A DNA stretch of 64,000 nt from Microbacterium sp. LWO13-1.2 (GCF_038397725.1 NZ_CP151634.1:2604001-2668000); one strand, 5' to 3'. Numbered from the stretch's first letter, positions 50,543-60,798 are shown. Notes: generated by a model from the sequence alone, not told the origin. Program-made: numbers and translations.

Positions 50543-51940
50543 TCAGAAGTTGATCATGTGCCCGGCGAGGCCGTGGAAGCCCTCCTGCAGGGCTTCGGAC
50601 AGCGTCGGGTGGGTGTGCACGTTGCGAGCGAGCTCGAGAGCCGTCAGATCCCACTTCTGCGCGAGCGTGAGCTCGGGGAGGAGCTCCGAGACGTCCGGAC
50701 CGATCATGTGTGCGCCGATGAGTTCGAGGTGCTCGGCGTCCGCGATGAGCTTCACGAAGCCGACCGGCTCGCCGAGGCCATGCGCCTTGCCGTTGGCCAT
50801 GAACGGGAACGACACGACCTTGATGTCGCGTCCCTCGTCCCTGGCCTGCTGCTCGGTGAGACCGAAGGACGCCACCTGGGGCGAGCAGAACGTCGCCCGC
50901 GGCATCATCCGGTAGTCGCCCAGAGTCATCGTCTCGGCCTTGCCGATGGTTTCGGCGGCGACCACGCCCTGCGCCTCTGCGACGTGGGCGAGCTGCAGCT
51001 TGGCGGTGACATCGCCGATCGCGTAGATGCCCTCGACGTTGGTGCGCATGTGGTCATCGATGTCGATCGCGCCACGGTCGGTGAGCTTCACGCCGGTGTT
51101 CTCCAGGCCGAAGCCGGTGACACTCGGAGCGAAGCCGATCGACATCAGGACCTTGTCGGCCTCGATCGAGCTCTGCTGGCCGTCCTTGGCCGTGTAGGTG
51201 ACGGTGACGGAAGAACCGTTGTCGACGACCGTCTCGACCTTGGTCGAGGTGAGGATCTCGACGCCGAGCTTCTTGTACTGCTTGGCGATCTCCTTGGAGA
51301 CGTCCGCATCCTCGTTCGGGAGCGCACGGTCGAGGAACTCGATGATCGTGACCTTGACGCCGTAGTTCGTCATGACATACGCGAACTCCATGCCGATGGC
51401 GCCGGCGCCGACGACGACGATCGATTCCGGCAGCTCACGCGAGAGGATCTGCGCCTCGTAGGTGACGACGTTGTCGCTCAGCGTCACGCCGGGAAGCAGG
51501 CGCACCGTCGAGCCGGTGGCGATGATGGCGTTGTCGAAGGTGACCTCTTCGGTCGTGCCATCGGTCTTCGCGACCGAGATCGCCTTGGGGCCGGTGAAGG
51601 TCCCGCGACCGTCGTACTCGGTGATCTTGTTCTTCTTCATCAGGAAGTGGATGCCCTTGACGCGACCGTCGGCCACCTCGCGGCTGCGATCCCACGCCTT
51701 GCCGAAGTCGAGCGTGAACTCACCCGAGATGCCGAAGAACTCGGCCTTGTGCTTCAGGGTGTGCGCGAGCTCTGCGTTCTTCAGAAGAGCCTTGGAGGGG
51801 ATGCAGCCCACATTGAGGCAGACACCGCCCCAGTACTTCTCCTCGATGATGGCAGTGGACAGGCCGAGCTGTGCGCTGCGAACGGCGGCGACGTATCCGC
51901 CAGGACCCGCGCCGAGAACGACGACATCGTAGTGTGGCAT
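50543..51940 (-). CDS. lpd: Dihydrolipoyl dehydrogenase
   Basis: A 465-residue flavoprotein. The FAD motif is [10 protein letters not shown] at residues 10-19, and the redox-active disulfide is C41/C46 in [13 protein letters not shown]. The NAD-binding motif is [14 protein letters not shown], and the closing His-Glu pair lies in [16 protein letters not shown]. It is the E3 subunit of the pyruvate and 2-oxoglutarate dehydrogenase complexes. The CopC-like gene lies 9 bases upstream in the same direction. No E1/E2 genes are nearby, as usual in actinobacteria. Confidence 0.96.
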   Translation of the reverse strand: MPHYDVVVLGAGPGGYVAAVRSAQLGLSTAIIEEKYWGGVCLNVGCIPSKALLKNAELAHTLKHKAEFFGISGEFTLDFGKAWDRSREVADGRVKGIHFLMKKNKITEYDGRGTFTGPKAISVAKTDGTTEEVTFDNAIIATGSTVRLLPGVTLSDNVVTYEAQILSRELPESIVVVGAGAIGMEFAYVMTNYGVKVTIIEFLDRALPNEDADVSKEIAKQYKKLGVEILTSTKVETVVDNGSSVTVTYTAKDGQQSSIEADKVLMSIGFAPSVTGFGLENTGVKLTDRGAIDIDDHMRTNVEGIYAIGDVTAKLQLAHVAEAQGVVAAETIGKAETMTLGDYRMMPRATFCSPQVASFGLTEQQARDEGRDIKVVSFPFMANGKAHGLGEPVGFVKLIADAEHLELIGAHMIGPDVSELLPELTLAQKWDLTALELARNVHTHPTLSEALQEGFHGLAGHMINF

Positions 51941-51949
51941 GCCTCAAGC

Positions 51950-52615
51950 CTAGCGCGCTGAGGCGTCGTCGGAATCGGATGCAGCGCCCCTGCGACGGGC
52001 CCTCGAGACCATGACGGCGACGACCGCGCCGCCGAGCCCCGCGACGACCACGGCACCGATGATCCAGGGCAGAGCGTCCAGGAACGCATCGCCGTCCGCG
52101 GGAGTGCCCTCGGTCGTCGCGGTGGCCGGCGGGCTCTGCTCGGCCGACGGCGTCTCCGAGGGGGCGGGGGCGGTGGTCGGCGCTGCGGTCGGTTCCGTGA
52201 GGGTGCTCGTGGCCACGGTGAAGGAGAACTCCCCGTCTGTCGGATGGCCGTCGCTGGAGACGACCTTCCAGATCACGTGGTAGACGCCGGCGTCCGCCTC
52301 GGCCACCAGCGGCAGGGTGACGATCGCGCCGTCGACGGTCGCTGCTCCGTCGGTCACAGATCGGCCGGCGGCATCCGTGACCACGACTTCCGTCGCCCCT
52401 TCGCCGTCGATCAGCTTCGCGCTGAAGGTGAGCGTCAGCTCGGCTGGCAGCGTCTCCACCGTCGTATCGGCGGCCGGACTCGATGCCTGCAGGCTGTCGT
52501 GCGCGGATGCCGGTACCGGAGTGCCCAGCACCAGAAAAGCCGCTAACAGCGTCGCGGCGAGAGCGAACGGGGCGGTGAGCGGGACAGCGGGGCGGTGGCG
52601 AACGGTCGTGTGCAC
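51950..52615 (-). CDS. CopC-domain exported membrane-anchored protein
   Basis: A 221-residue protein with a signal sequence ending in PASAHDSLQ, so the mature N-terminus starts with the His needed for copper in CopC proteins. The CopC beta-barrel covers about residues 39-135 with the C-terminal SSDGHPTDGEFSFTV motif, followed by a Thr/Pro/Ala linker and one membrane span (about 180-205) before a basic tail. A GTG start is used. It may bind copper at the cell surface. It runs toward lpd with a short gap, probably by chance. Confidence 0.88.
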   Translation of the reverse strand: MHTTVRHRPAVPLTAPFALAATLLAAFLVLGTPVPASAHDSLQASSPAADTTVETLPAELTLTFSAKLIDGEGATEVVVTDAAGRSVTDGAATVDGAIVTLPLVAEADAGVYHVIWKVVSSDGHPTDGEFSFTVATSTLTEPTAAPTTAPAPSETPSAEQSPPATATTEGTPADGDAFLDALPWIIGAVVVAGLGGAVVAVMVSRARRRGAASDSDDASAR

Positions 52616-52716
52616 CTGGTCAGCCTATGAATCTCCGGTATGTGCGGGCTGAGTGCGAACCCGACCTCCCGCGGCGCCCCCGGCATCGGATAGTCTGGAC
52701 AACGAGGAGGGCCACT

Positions 52717-53199
52717 GTGACAGACAGCGAGAGCCGATCGGGCGGGGAAGCGATTCACCGTTCCGGCGAGCAGAAGCACGATGTAACGCAGACGTTCGGG
52801 CATGATTCCGATCTGTCGTTCGTTCCCTTCGGGGCGGAGCTGACCGAGGTCGAGCAGTCCGCGATCGCGGCGTTGCCCGCCGGATCAGCGCTACTGCTGG
52901 TGCGCTCCGGCGCACTCGCCGGCGCCCGCTACCTCCTCGACACCGACGTCACGACGGTCGGTCGTCACCCGGAGGCGGACATCTTCTTCGATGATGTGAC
53001 CGTGTCGCGTCGTCATGCTGAGATCACTCGCAACGGCTCGTCCTTCGAGATCATCGACCAGCGCTCGCTCAACGGCACCTACGTGAACGGGGAGCGAGTG
53101 GACCGCAGTGCACTCGTCGACGGTTCCGAGTTGCGGGTCGGCAAGTTCCGGCTGAACTTCTTCCTCTCATCCGTCGACCGCTCGGCGGCGAACGGCTGA
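52717..53199 (+). CDS. garA: GarA/OdhI-like FHA protein
   Basis: A 160-residue protein. The FHA domain spans about residues 60-145 with VGRHPEADIFFDDVTVSRRH and LNGTYVNGERV. The N-terminal HDVTQTFGHD segment holds the Thr pair phosphorylated by Ser/Thr kinases in relatives. GarA inhibits 2-oxoglutarate dehydrogenase when unphosphorylated. GTG at 52717 has GAGGAGGG upstream; the earlier in-frame ATG lacks one. It overlaps the FtsR gene by one base, and lpd, the shared E3, lies close by. Confidence 0.92.
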   Translation: MTDSESRSGGEAIHRSGEQKHDVTQTFGHDSDLSFVPFGAELTEVEQSAIAALPAGSALLLVRSGALAGARYLLDTDVTTVGRHPEADIFFDDVTVSRRHAEITRNGSSFEIIDQRSLNGTYVNGERVDRSALVDGSELRVGKFRLNFFLSSVDRSAANG

Positions 53200-53888
53200 T
53201 GGCGGCACCTCACGCCCGCGAACGCTCAGCGTCCGCGGGTCTTCTGAGCATCGGTCAGGTGCTCGCGCGGCTCACCCCGGAGTTTCCGGAACTCACCTCC
53301 AGCAAGCTGCGCTTCCTCGAGGTGCAGGGCATCGTGACGCCCTCGAGAACCGAGTCGGGCTACCGCAAGTTCTCGCAGGCGGACATCGAACGGCTGCGCC
53401 TCGGCCTCGTGCTGCAGCGCGACCACTATCTGCCGCTCAGCGTCATCCGGGAGCAGCTCGACGACGCCGAGACGAATGGCGGAGCCGGAGCGGCTCTTGC
53501 ACCGCCGCCCTCGATCACGCCTCCGCCGCGACGCTACCGTCGCGGCGAGTTGCTCTCCGCGGCCGGTGCCGGCCCGCAGCTTCTCAACGACGCGATCAGC
53601 ACCGGCGTCATCACAGCGTCCGAGACATATCCCGAAGCGACGGTCGCACTGCTCCGTGGTCTCGTCGCATTGGATCGGCACGGCATCGAGCCTCGGCATC
53701 TGCGTTCCATCCGGCAGGGGGCAGAACGCGAAGTGGCGCTCATCGAATCGGCGATGTCCGCGCTGCTGCGCCGGACGGATGCCATCTCGCGCGCCAAGGC
53801 GAGCGAGATGGCCCCGGAGCTGGCCACCAAGATCGACGAAGTGCGCTCGCTGTTCGTCAAGGATGCCCTCTCGCGAGTGCTTTCGTAA
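53199..53888 (+). CDS. ftsR: MerR-family regulator FtsR
   Basis: A 229-residue regulator. The MerR-type helix-turn-helix is LLSIGQVLARLTPEFPELTS followed by KLRFLEVQGIVTPSRTESGY, with the FtsR-specific split motif. The C-terminal half is helical with KASEMAPELATKIDEVRSLF. FtsR activates ftsZ in corynebacteria. It overlaps garA by one base; the order garA-ftsR-merR is conserved in actinobacteria, which supports the name. Confidence 0.9.
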   Translation: MAAPHARERSASAGLLSIGQVLARLTPEFPELTSSKLRFLEVQGIVTPSRTESGYRKFSQADIERLRLGLVLQRDHYLPLSVIREQLDDAETNGGAGAALAPPPSITPPPRRYRRGELLSAAGAGPQLLNDAISTGVITASETYPEATVALLRGLVALDRHGIEPRHLRSIRQGAEREVALIESAMSALLRRTDAISRAKASEMAPELATKIDEVRSLFVKDALSRVLS

Positions 53889-53907
53889 CGAACTGATTGC
53901 GACACAC

Positions 53908-53923
53908 CTGCACCGAAGTGCAG
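53908..53923. repeat. Stem-loop between ftsR and the second MerR gene
   Basis: CTGCAC-CGAA-GTGCAG is a 6-bp perfect dyad with a four-base centre, 20 bases after the ftsR stop and 65 bases before the second MerR gene. It could be a weak terminator or a MerR-type operator for the downstream gene. The downstream start has AGGGAGGA nearby. Confidence 0.45.
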
Positions 53924-53987
53924 ATGTCATTGCTGCTGCTGGGGCACTGCTCTAGCGTGGAGGTAACGGCTCCAGGGAGGATTTCAG

Positions 53988-54533
53988 ATGAATGCGGATG
54001 AGCTTTCAGGCGACCCGCGGTTCGTGTCCGAACTCCTCTTCACGGACGGTCTGCCCGCCATGGATGATGAGGTCGGCTATCGCGGTGCGGTCGCCGCACG
54101 CGCAGCCGGGATCACGTACCGCCAGCTGGACTATTGGGCGCGCACCGAGCTGGTAGTTCCCACCGTCCGCGGCGCCAGCGGGTCCGGTTCGCAGCGGCTC
54201 TACGGCTTCCGCGACATCCTGGTCCTCAAGCTCGTCAAGCGACTGCTCGACACGGGCATCTCGCTTCAGCAGATCCGTACGGCCGTCGACCAGCTTCGCG
54301 CTGCCGGCATCCGCGATCTCGCCGGGACCACGCTCATGAGCGATGGTGCGTCGGTTTACCTCTGCACCTCGAACGACGAGGTCATCGACCTGGTCAGCCG
54401 CGGTCAGGGCGTCTTCGGCATCGCCGTCGGGAAGGTGCTCCGCGAAGTGGAGTCGACGCTCGTCGAGTTCGATCCGACGGCACCGGACCCGGTCGACGAA
54501 CTCTCGGCTCGCCGAACCAAGCGTTCGGCGTAG
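53988..54533 (+). CDS. MerR-family regulator (garA-ftsR-linked)
   Basis: A 181-residue protein. GYRGAVAARAAGITYRQLDY then WARTELVVPTVRGASGSGSQ is the helix-turn-helix, and ILVLKLVKRLLDTGISLQQI the dimer helix. The C-terminal part (LAGTTLMSDGASVYLCTSND, VIDLVSRGQGVFGIAVGKVL) is a small conserved domain. It belongs to the constant cluster after ftsR in actinobacteria; the target genes are unknown. A terminator follows the gene. Confidence 0.9.
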   Translation: MNADELSGDPRFVSELLFTDGLPAMDDEVGYRGAVAARAAGITYRQLDYWARTELVVPTVRGASGSGSQRLYGFRDILVLKLVKRLLDTGISLQQIRTAVDQLRAAGIRDLAGTTLMSDGASVYLCTSNDEVIDLVSRGQGVFGIAVGKVLREVESTLVEFDPTAPDPVDELSARRTKRSA

Positions 54534-54550
54534 TCTCCGACTCGAAAGAG

Positions 54551-54586
54551 AACGGCCACCCTCGCGAGAGGATGGCCGTTTTTATT
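54551..54586 (+). terminator. Intrinsic terminator between the MerR gene and parA-like gene
   Basis: AACGGCCACCCTC and GAGGATGGCCGTT form a 13-bp stem with one mismatch around the loop GCGA, followed by TTTTTATT. It lies 18 bases after the MerR stop, before the convergent parA-like gene end, and is probably used by both. Confidence 0.9.
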
Positions 54587-54598
54587 CTGCGTTGGTTG

Positions 54599-55420
54599 TC
54601 AGGACTGGGTGCCCGTCTCGGAAACCGTGATACGACCGGTGCGGATGATTCGATCGAGCAGCGAGTCGAAGTCCGCGGCGAGTTCCTGAGCGGAGTCGCC
54701 CGGCCAGATGTGCAAGGGTTTCGCGGCGCCCTGCGCCTGCTGCAGCGAGGTACGCTCCGGAAGCTGCGGGGCGAGCACGAGAGGCCCGAACATATCGCGC
54801 AGTTCCTTGATGCGGAACTGGTGCTCGATCGACTGCGGGCGCACCCGGTTCACCACGATGCCGAGCGGCTGCAGACGAGGGGAGAGTCCGCGACGGATCT
54901 CTTCGATCGCGCGAAGGGCTCGATCGGCCGCCGCGACCGAGAACAGACCCGGCTCGGTGACGACCATGACGCGGTCGCTCGCAGCCCAGGCCGTGCGGGT
55001 GAGGGCATTCAGCGACGGGGCGCAGTCGATGAGCACGAGATCGTAATCGGCTTCGACCGCGGCGAGGGCTTCTTCGAGCTTCCAGACGTCGCGGACGCTC
55101 GGATGCGGTCCGTCGAAGTTGATCGCCGAAGGGCTGCCGATGAGCACGTCGATCGTTCCGGGGTGGACCTTCGCCCAGCCGCTGGAGGTGATCGCCTGGC
55201 GGACGATCTTCTCCTTCGGGTTCGCCAGGACATCAGCGATGTTGAGCCGGCCGGCAACCTGGATATCCATGCCGGTTGACACATCGGACTGCGGGTCGAG
55301 GTCGACGACGAGGGTCCGGACGCCTCGGGCGAAAGCCGCTGAGGCCAGGCCGAGAGTCACGGTCGTCTTGCCGACACCGCCCTTGAGAGAGCTGACGCTG
55401 AGTACGTGCACGGACTCCAC
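54599..55420 (-). CDS. ParA/Soj-family ATPase
   Basis: A 273-residue ATPase. The deviant Walker A is [16 protein letters not shown] near residue 15, the switch motif VVDLDPQSDVSTGMD follows, and VLIDCAPSLNALT is the Walker B. No ParB gene is beside it. The GTG at 55420 has GGAAGG upstream; the longer frame runs into the pyc promoter side. It is a stand-alone ParA-like protein of the actinobacterial core, possibly for positioning of a cell-pole or septal complex. Its target is unknown. Confidence 0.88.
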   Translation of the reverse strand: MESVHVLSVSSLKGGVGKTTVTLGLASAAFARGVRTLVVDLDPQSDVSTGMDIQVAGRLNIADVLANPKEKIVRQAITSSGWAKVHPGTIDVLIGSPSAINFDGPHPSVRDVWKLEEALAAVEADYDLVLIDCAPSLNALTRTAWAASDRVMVVTEPGLFSVAAADRALRAIEEIRRGLSPRLQPLGIVVNRVRPQSIEHQFRIKELRDMFGPLVLAPQLPERTSLQQAQGAAKPLHIWPGDSAQELAADFDSLLDRIIRTGRITVSETGTQS

Positions 55421-55504
55421 GTTACCTTCCCCTAGGCTGAGGAAACACTCAGCCCCGCCCCATGTGCGACGAAAACGCCGCACGTCGAGCTCTCAGAGGT
55501 GTGC

Positions 55505-58500
55505 ATGTTCCAGAAGATCCTTGTGGCCAATCGCGGCGAGATCGCGATCCGGGCCTTCCGCGCCGCGTTCGAGGTGGGAGCCAGGACGGTCGCTGTCTTC
55601 CCCTATGAGGACCGTGGATCCCTGCATCGCCTGAAGGCGGATGAGGCCTACCAGATCGGGGAGCGCGGCCACCCGGTGCGCGCCTACCTCGACGTGGACG
55701 AGATCATCCGCGTCGCCAGGGAGTCCGGCGCCGACGCGATCTATCCCGGATACGGCTTCCTGTCGGAGAACCCGGAACTTGCGGAGAAGGCTGCGGCGAA
55801 CGGCATCGTCTTCATCGGGCCGCCCGCCCACGTCCTTGAGATGGCGGGCAACAAGGTCGAAGCGAAGCGGCACGCCATCGAGGCCGGAGTTCCGGTGCTG
55901 CGCTCGACCGAAGCATCCGACGACATCGATGCCCTCGTCGCGCAGGCCGACGACATCGGCTTCCCGCTTTTCGCCAAAGCCGTCGCCGGTGGCGGCGGGC
56001 GTGGGATGCGTAGGGTCGCGTCGAAGGGCGAGCTCGCTCCGGCGCTGGCCGAAGCGATGCGCGAGGCAGAGAGCGCCTTCGGCGACGCGCGGATGTTCCT
56101 GGAGCAGGCCGTCGTGCGCCCACGCCACATCGAGGTGCAGATCCTCGCCGACAAGACCGGTGAGACCGTTCACCTGTTCGAGCGCGACTGCTCGGTGCAG
56201 CGCCGCCACCAGAAGGTCGTCGAGATCGCTCCGGCGCCGAACCTCGACGACAGCGTCCGCACGGCCCTGCACGGTTATGGTGTGGCGTTCGCGCGATCGA
56301 TCGGCTACGAGAACGCGGGCACGGTGGAGTTCCTGCTGGAGACGGCGGGGGAGCGAGCGGGCGAAGTCGTCTTCATCGAGATGAACCCGCGTATCCAGGT
56401 CGAGCACACGGTCACCGAGGAGATCACGGACGTCGACCTCGTCCAGACCCAGATGCGGATCGCCGCGGGCCAGACGCTCGCAGAGCTCGGTCTGCAGCAG
56501 GAGTTTCTGCACGTGCGCGGAGCCGCACTGCAGTGCCGGATCACGACCGAGGATCCGACGCAGGGATTCCGCCCGGACACAGGCAAGATCACCACTTACC
56601 GTTCGCCCGGCGGCGCGGGTATCCGCCTGGACGGCGGCACGACCGCCGCCGGTTCGCAGATCAGCCCGCATTTCGACTCGATGCTGTCCAAGCTCACCTG
56701 CCGCGGGCGCGATTTCCCCGCCGCGGTCGCCCGTGCCCGTCGAGCGCTGGCGGAGTTCCGCATCCGTGGTGTCTCCACGAACATCGCGTTCCTGCAGGCG
56801 CTGCTCGAGGACGAGTCGTTCATCGCCGGCGATGTGAGCACCTCGTTCATCGACGAGCGGCCCGATCTGCTGCGCGGCCGAGTGTCCAAGGACCGGGGCA
56901 CGAAGATCCTGAACTGGCTGGTCGATGTCACGGTCAACAAGCCGAACGGGGCTCATCCGGGTGCGATCGACCCGGTGACCAAGCTTCCGGCGATCGACCT
57001 GGATGCTATTCCCGCACCGGGTTCGCGGCAGCGACTGCTCGAACTCGGCCCCGAGGAGTTCGCCAGGAGCCTTCGAGCGCAGACGGCACTGGCCGTCACC
57101 GACACGACGTTCCGCGACGCGCACCAGTCCCTGCTGGCGACGCGAGTACGCACACGCGACCTGGTCGCGGTCGCCCCGCACATCGCCCGCCTCACCCCGC
57201 AGCTGCTCTCGGTGGAGGCCTGGGGCGGTGCGACCTACGACGTCGCACTGCGCTTCCTCGGCGAAGACCCGTGGGAGCGACTGGACAAGCTGCGGGCGGC
57301 GCTGCCGAATGTCGCGATCCAGATGCTTCTCCGCGGCCGCAACACCGTGGGCTACACCCCTTACCCGACGGCCGTGACCGAGGCGTTCGTCGCCGAGGCA
57401 GCGGCCAGCGGCGTGGACATCTTCCGCATCTTCGACGCGCTCAACGACGTCGATCAGATGCGCCCGGCGATCGAAGCCGTTCGCGCCACCGGCACCGCCG
57501 TCGCCGAGGTCGCGCTCTGCTACACAGGCGACCTGCTGAATCCGGCCGAGGATCTCTACACACTCGACTACTACCTGCGCCTCGCCGAGCAGATCGTCGA
57601 CGCGGGCGCCCACATCCTCGCGATCAAGGACATGGCGGGCCTCCTCCGGCCCATGGCTGCGGCGAAGCTCGTCAGTGCGCTCCGCGAGCGCTTCGACCTC
57701 CCGGTGCACCTGCACACCCACGACACGCCGGGTGGGCAGCTCGCTACTCTCCTTGCGGCCAGTGCGGCCGGCGTGGACGCCGTGGATGCGGCATCCGCAC
57801 CCCTCTCCGGTACCACGAGCCAGCCTTCGCTCTCGGCCCTGATCGCGTCGCTGGCGCACACCGATCGCGACAGCGGCATCTCGCTCGACGCGGTATCGGA
57901 CCTCGAGCCGTACTGGGAGGCGGTCAGACATCAGTACGCGCCGTTCGAGTCCGGTCTTCCGGGCCCCACCGGTCGGGTCTACCACCACGAGATCCCGGGC
58001 GGTCAATTGTCGAACCTGCGCCAGCAGGCCAAGGCGCTCGGGCTCGCCGACGATTTCGAGCTGATCGAGGACATGTATGCCGCGGCCGATCGGATCCTCG
58101 GTCGCGTTCCGAAGGTCACGCCGTCGTCCAAGGTCGTCGGCGACCTGGCCCTGCACCTCGCCGCCGTCAAGGCCGACCCCGCCGACTTCGAGGAGAACCC
58201 GGGGAAGTACGACGTTCCGGATTCCGTCGTCGGCTTCATGGCGGGCGAGCTGGGCGAACTGCCCGGGGGATGGCCCGAGCCGTTCCGCACCAAGGTGCTC
58301 GCCGGCCGCGAGATCCGTATCGGGGTCACCGAGATCTCTGCGGATGACGAGACGGCACTGGCGGGCGACAGCGCCAGCAGACGCGCGCGTCTGAACACCC
58401 TGCTGTTCCCGGCTCCGATGCGAGAGTTCTCCCAGATGCGGGAACTGTTCGGAGACCTGTCGGTGCTCGATACCAGCGACTACCTGTACGGGCTGGTCCC

Positions 58501-58912
58501 CGGGCAGGAGCACGTCATCGAGATCGACCGCGGCGTGCAGCTGTTCGTCGGGCTCGAAGCCATCGGCGAAGCGGACGACAAGGGCATGCGCACCGTGATG
58601 ACGACGCTGAACGGTCAGTTGCGTCCGGTCTTCGTCCGCGATCGCTCCATCGTCGTCGACGCGCACCAGGTGGAGAAGGCCGACACGTCGATCGCGGGCC
58701 ACATCGCCGCGCCGTTCTCCGGCGTGGTGACGCTGAAGGCGGAGGTCGGAGCATCCGTTCGAGCGGGTGAGCCGGTCGCATCGATCGAGGCGATGAAGAT
58801 GGAAGCAGCGATCACCGCACCCACCGACGGCGTCGTGGAACGTCTCGCGATCTCCTCCCCGCAGCAGGTGGATGCGGGAGATCTTTTGGTCGTCATCCGC
58901 CCAGCGCACTAA
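55505..58912 (+). CDS. pyc: Pyruvate carboxylase
   Basis: A 1135-residue multidomain enzyme. Residues 1-450 are biotin carboxylase/ATP-grasp (MFQKILVANRGEIAIRAFRA, KAVAGGGGRGMR), about 540-800 the carboxyltransferase (TVTDTTFRDAHQSLLATRVR-type segment, with HLHTHDTPGG), and the C-terminal biotinyl domain has EAMKMEA near residue 1096 with the biotinylated lysine. It makes oxaloacetate from pyruvate. The ATG at 55505 is preferred over GTG 55499. It is divergent from the ParA-like gene. Confidence 0.97.
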   Translation: MFQKILVANRGEIAIRAFRAAFEVGARTVAVFPYEDRGSLHRLKADEAYQIGERGHPVRAYLDVDEIIRVARESGADAIYPGYGFLSENPELAEKAAANGIVFIGPPAHVLEMAGNKVEAKRHAIEAGVPVLRSTEASDDIDALVAQADDIGFPLFAKAVAGGGGRGMRRVASKGELAPALAEAMREAESAFGDARMFLEQAVVRPRHIEVQILADKTGETVHLFERDCSVQRRHQKVVEIAPAPNLDDSVRTALHGYGVAFARSIGYENAGTVEFLLETAGERAGEVVFIEMNPRIQVEHTVTEEITDVDLVQTQMRIAAGQTLAELGLQQEFLHVRGAALQCRITTEDPTQGFRPDTGKITTYRSPGGAGIRLDGGTTAAGSQISPHFDSMLSKLTCRGRDFPAAVARARRALAEFRIRGVSTNIAFLQALLEDESFIAGDVSTSFIDERPDLLRGRVSKDRGTKILNWLVDVTVNKPNGAHPGAIDPVTKLPAIDLDAIPAPGSRQRLLELGPEEFARSLRAQTALAVTDTTFRDAHQSLLATRVRTRDLVAVAPHIARLTPQLLSVEAWGGATYDVALRFLGEDPWERLDKLRAALPNVAIQMLLRGRNTVGYTPYPTAVTEAFVAEAAASGVDIFRIFDALNDVDQMRPAIEAVRATGTAVAEVALCYTGDLLNPAEDLYTLDYYLRLAEQIVDAGAHILAIKDMAGLLRPMAAAKLVSALRERFDLPVHLHTHDTPGGQLATLLAASAAGVDAVDAASAPLSGTTSQPSLSALIASLAHTDRDSGISLDAVSDLEPYWEAVRHQYAPFESGLPGPTGRVYHHEIPGGQLSNLRQQAKALGLADDFELIEDMYAAADRILGRVPKVTPSSKVVGDLALHLAAVKADPADFEENPGKYDVPDSVVGFMAGELGELPGGWPEPFRTKVLAGREIRIGVTEISADDETALAGDSASRRARLNTLLFPAPMREFSQMRELFGDLSVLDTSDYLYGLVPGQEHVIEIDRGVQLFVGLEAIGEADDKGMRTVMTTLNGQLRPVFVRDRSIVVDAHQVEKADTSIAGHIAAPFSGVVTLKAEVGASVRAGEPVASIEAMKMEAAITAPTDGVVERLAISSPQQVDAGDLLVVIRPAH

Positions 58913-58965
58913 TCTTGTCCGGGCGGGCCGCGCACCCGAGGCCCGCACAAGCTTGGAGCGACATC

Positions 58966-60798
58966 GTGACCCCGAAGAACTTCGACGACCCGCTTGCGGA
59001 CGATTCGCGGGGGGTGCTGGATGACGCCGCGTCTTTGGACACGACGGGGATCGGCATCCTCGGCGGCACCGCTCAGGTGAGCGTCGCGCTGCCCAAGGAC
59101 GATGAGGACGACCTCGCCGACGACGGTGTCGTCGAGGGCGAGATCGTCACCGACCTCATCGTCGACGACGTCATCGTCGACGAGACGCCGTTCGAGGATG
59201 CGCGTGCCATCGGCCGCATCCACGCCGCCGACATCATCATCGAGATCCCTGCCGAGCCCGAGGCGACGAGCATCGCGGATGCCGAGGAACAGCGAATCGA
59301 GACGGAGCCCGTCGGGGAGTCTGTCGAGACGGAAGCGGTGGAGGAGCCGGCCGTCGCGGAAGCACTCGATGAGGACGACATCGTCGAGGACTCGGCCGTC
59401 GAGGCCCCTGCCGTCGAGGACGCGGCCGTCATCGAAGACGTCCTCATCGAGGATGCTGTCGTCGAGGAGCCGCTCGTCGAGGAGCCGCTCGTCGAAGAGC
59501 CGGTCGTCGAGGATGCTGTCGTCGAAGAACCCGTCGTCGTCGAAGAAGTCGTCGGCGCGGACACGGGTGTCATCGAAGAACCCGTCGTCGAGGACGCCGC
59601 CGACGCCGGGGCCGCCGATACCGACGCCGATACCGAGGCCGCTGCCGCTGCACAGTTCCTTGCTCAGGCGCGCGCCGACCTGGCGGCATCCGCAGTGTCG
59701 GCGGCGTCCGTCCGACCGCTGACCGCCAAGAAGGAGACCCCTCCCGTGGACACCTCGAACGACAAGGCGATCGCCGCGCAGCCGCGGCGCGCCGCGGCAC
59801 GCAACGACGTCACGCTGACCTCGAAGCGTCTGGACGATCTCGGTGAGGCCGCGCGGGAGAGCGCCGATCTGCTCACCGCCGATCGCCTCCTCGATCCGCA
59901 CCAGGTTGCCAAGCCCGAGCCGGAGGGGGCATGGAGCCACCTCCTCTACACTTTGTCCGGCCGTCGCATCAACATCGGCGATGGACGTCGCGCGCGTGAG
60001 CGCAAGGCGCTCACGACGAGGATCTCGGCTCCCCTCGCCGGTGGTGCTCGCTTCGTGCCGGTCCTCTCGCGCAAGGGCGGTGTCGGCAAGACCACGATCA
60101 CTGCACTGCTCGGCATGGCACTGGCCGATGCCCGCGAGGATCGCGTCATCGCGGTGGACGCCAACCCCGATCGTGGCACGCTGGCGGATCGCATCGTCCG
60201 CCCGAACCACAGCAAGTCGGTCCGCGACCTCGTCCGCATCCACGACGAGGTCAGGGGTTACCACGACATCTCCGCGATCGTCTCCCGTGACGCCACGCGA
60301 CTGGACGTCCTGGCGTCGGATGCCGACCCGCGCATCGCCGAGGCCTTCAACGACAGCGACTATCGCGATGTCGCCGATGTCGCCGCGCACTACTACTCGC
60401 TGGTGCTCACCGACACCGGCACCGGCATCGTGCACTCCGTGATGTCGGCGACCCTCGATCTCTCCGACCAGATCGTCGTCGTCTCCGGACTCAGCGTCGA
60501 TGAGGCGCGGCTCGCCTCCGAGACGCTGACCTGGCTGGAGACGAACGGCTACGCCGAGCAGGCGCGTGAAGCGATCATCGTGCTCAATCAGTCCACCCCT
60601 GGCGCTCCGCTGGTGCGCCTGAACGAACTCGAAGCGCATTTCGCCACCCGGGCGAAGCGTGTGGTGCGCGTGCCGTACGACGCTCAGATCGCCGGTGGCG
60701 GCACCATCGTCTTCGCGAACCTGAGGCCGGAGACTCGTCAGGCGGCTCGCGAACTCGCGGCGCTCCTGGTCGAGGGCCTGCGCGCCAAGGCCGCCTGA
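58966..60798 (+). CDS. MinD/EspI-like ATPase with long acidic N-terminal region
   Basis: A 610-residue protein. Residues 1-260 are acidic and Ala/Val-rich, with seven pentapeptide repeats of the type (V/I)E(E/D)(P/A/V)(L/V) at residues 156-190. The C-terminal part is a MinD/ParA-like ATPase with [16 protein letters not shown] near residue 367 and [17 protein letters not shown]. This order (disordered tail then [10 protein letters not shown] domain) is that of EspI, a type VII secretion-linked ATPase, but no ESX genes are visible. GTG 58966 has GGAG upstream. It overlaps def by one base. Confidence 0.85.
   Translation: MTPKNFDDPLADDSRGVLDDAASLDTTGIGILGGTAQVSVALPKDDEDDLADDGVVEGEIVTDLIVDDVIVDETPFEDARAIGRIHAADIIIEIPAEPEATSIADAEEQRIETEPVGESVETEAVEEPAVAEALDEDDIVEDSAVEAPAVEDAAVIEDVLIEDAVVEEPLVEEPLVEEPVVEDAVVEEPVVVEEVVGADTGVIEEPVVEDAADAGAADTDADTEAAAAAQFLAQARADLAASAVSAASVRPLTAKKETPPVDTSNDKAIAAQPRRAAARNDVTLTSKRLDDLGEAARESADLLTADRLLDPHQVAKPEPEGAWSHLLYTLSGRRINIGDGRRARERKALTTRISAPLAGGARFVPVLSRKGGVGKTTITALLGMALADAREDRVIAVDANPDRGTLADRIVRPNHSKSVRDLVRIHDEVRGYHDISAIVSRDATRLDVLASDADPRIAEAFNDSDYRDVADVAAHYYSLVLTDTGTGIVHSVMSATLDLSDQIVVVSGLSVDEARLASETLTWLETNGYAEQAREAIIVLNQSTPGAPLVRLNELEAHFATRAKRVVRVPYDAQIAGGGTIVFANLRPETRQAARELAALLVEGLRAKAA
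59431..59535 (+). repeat. Seven 15-bp tandem units in the EspI-like gene
   Basis: Seven consecutive 15-base units start at 59431 and run in frame to 59535, coding [30 protein letters not shown] and VEEPV. Most begin GTCGA or ATCGA. Units 3 and 4 are identical at the DNA level, so copy number may change by slippage. Confidence 0.85.

Noticed and set aside
55493..58948. Very long minus-strand open frame (1151 codons) opposite pyc
   Set aside because: It is the antisense shadow of pyc. It has no start signal, an Asp/Arg/His-skewed composition and no domain pattern, whereas the plus frame is a full pyruvate carboxylase.
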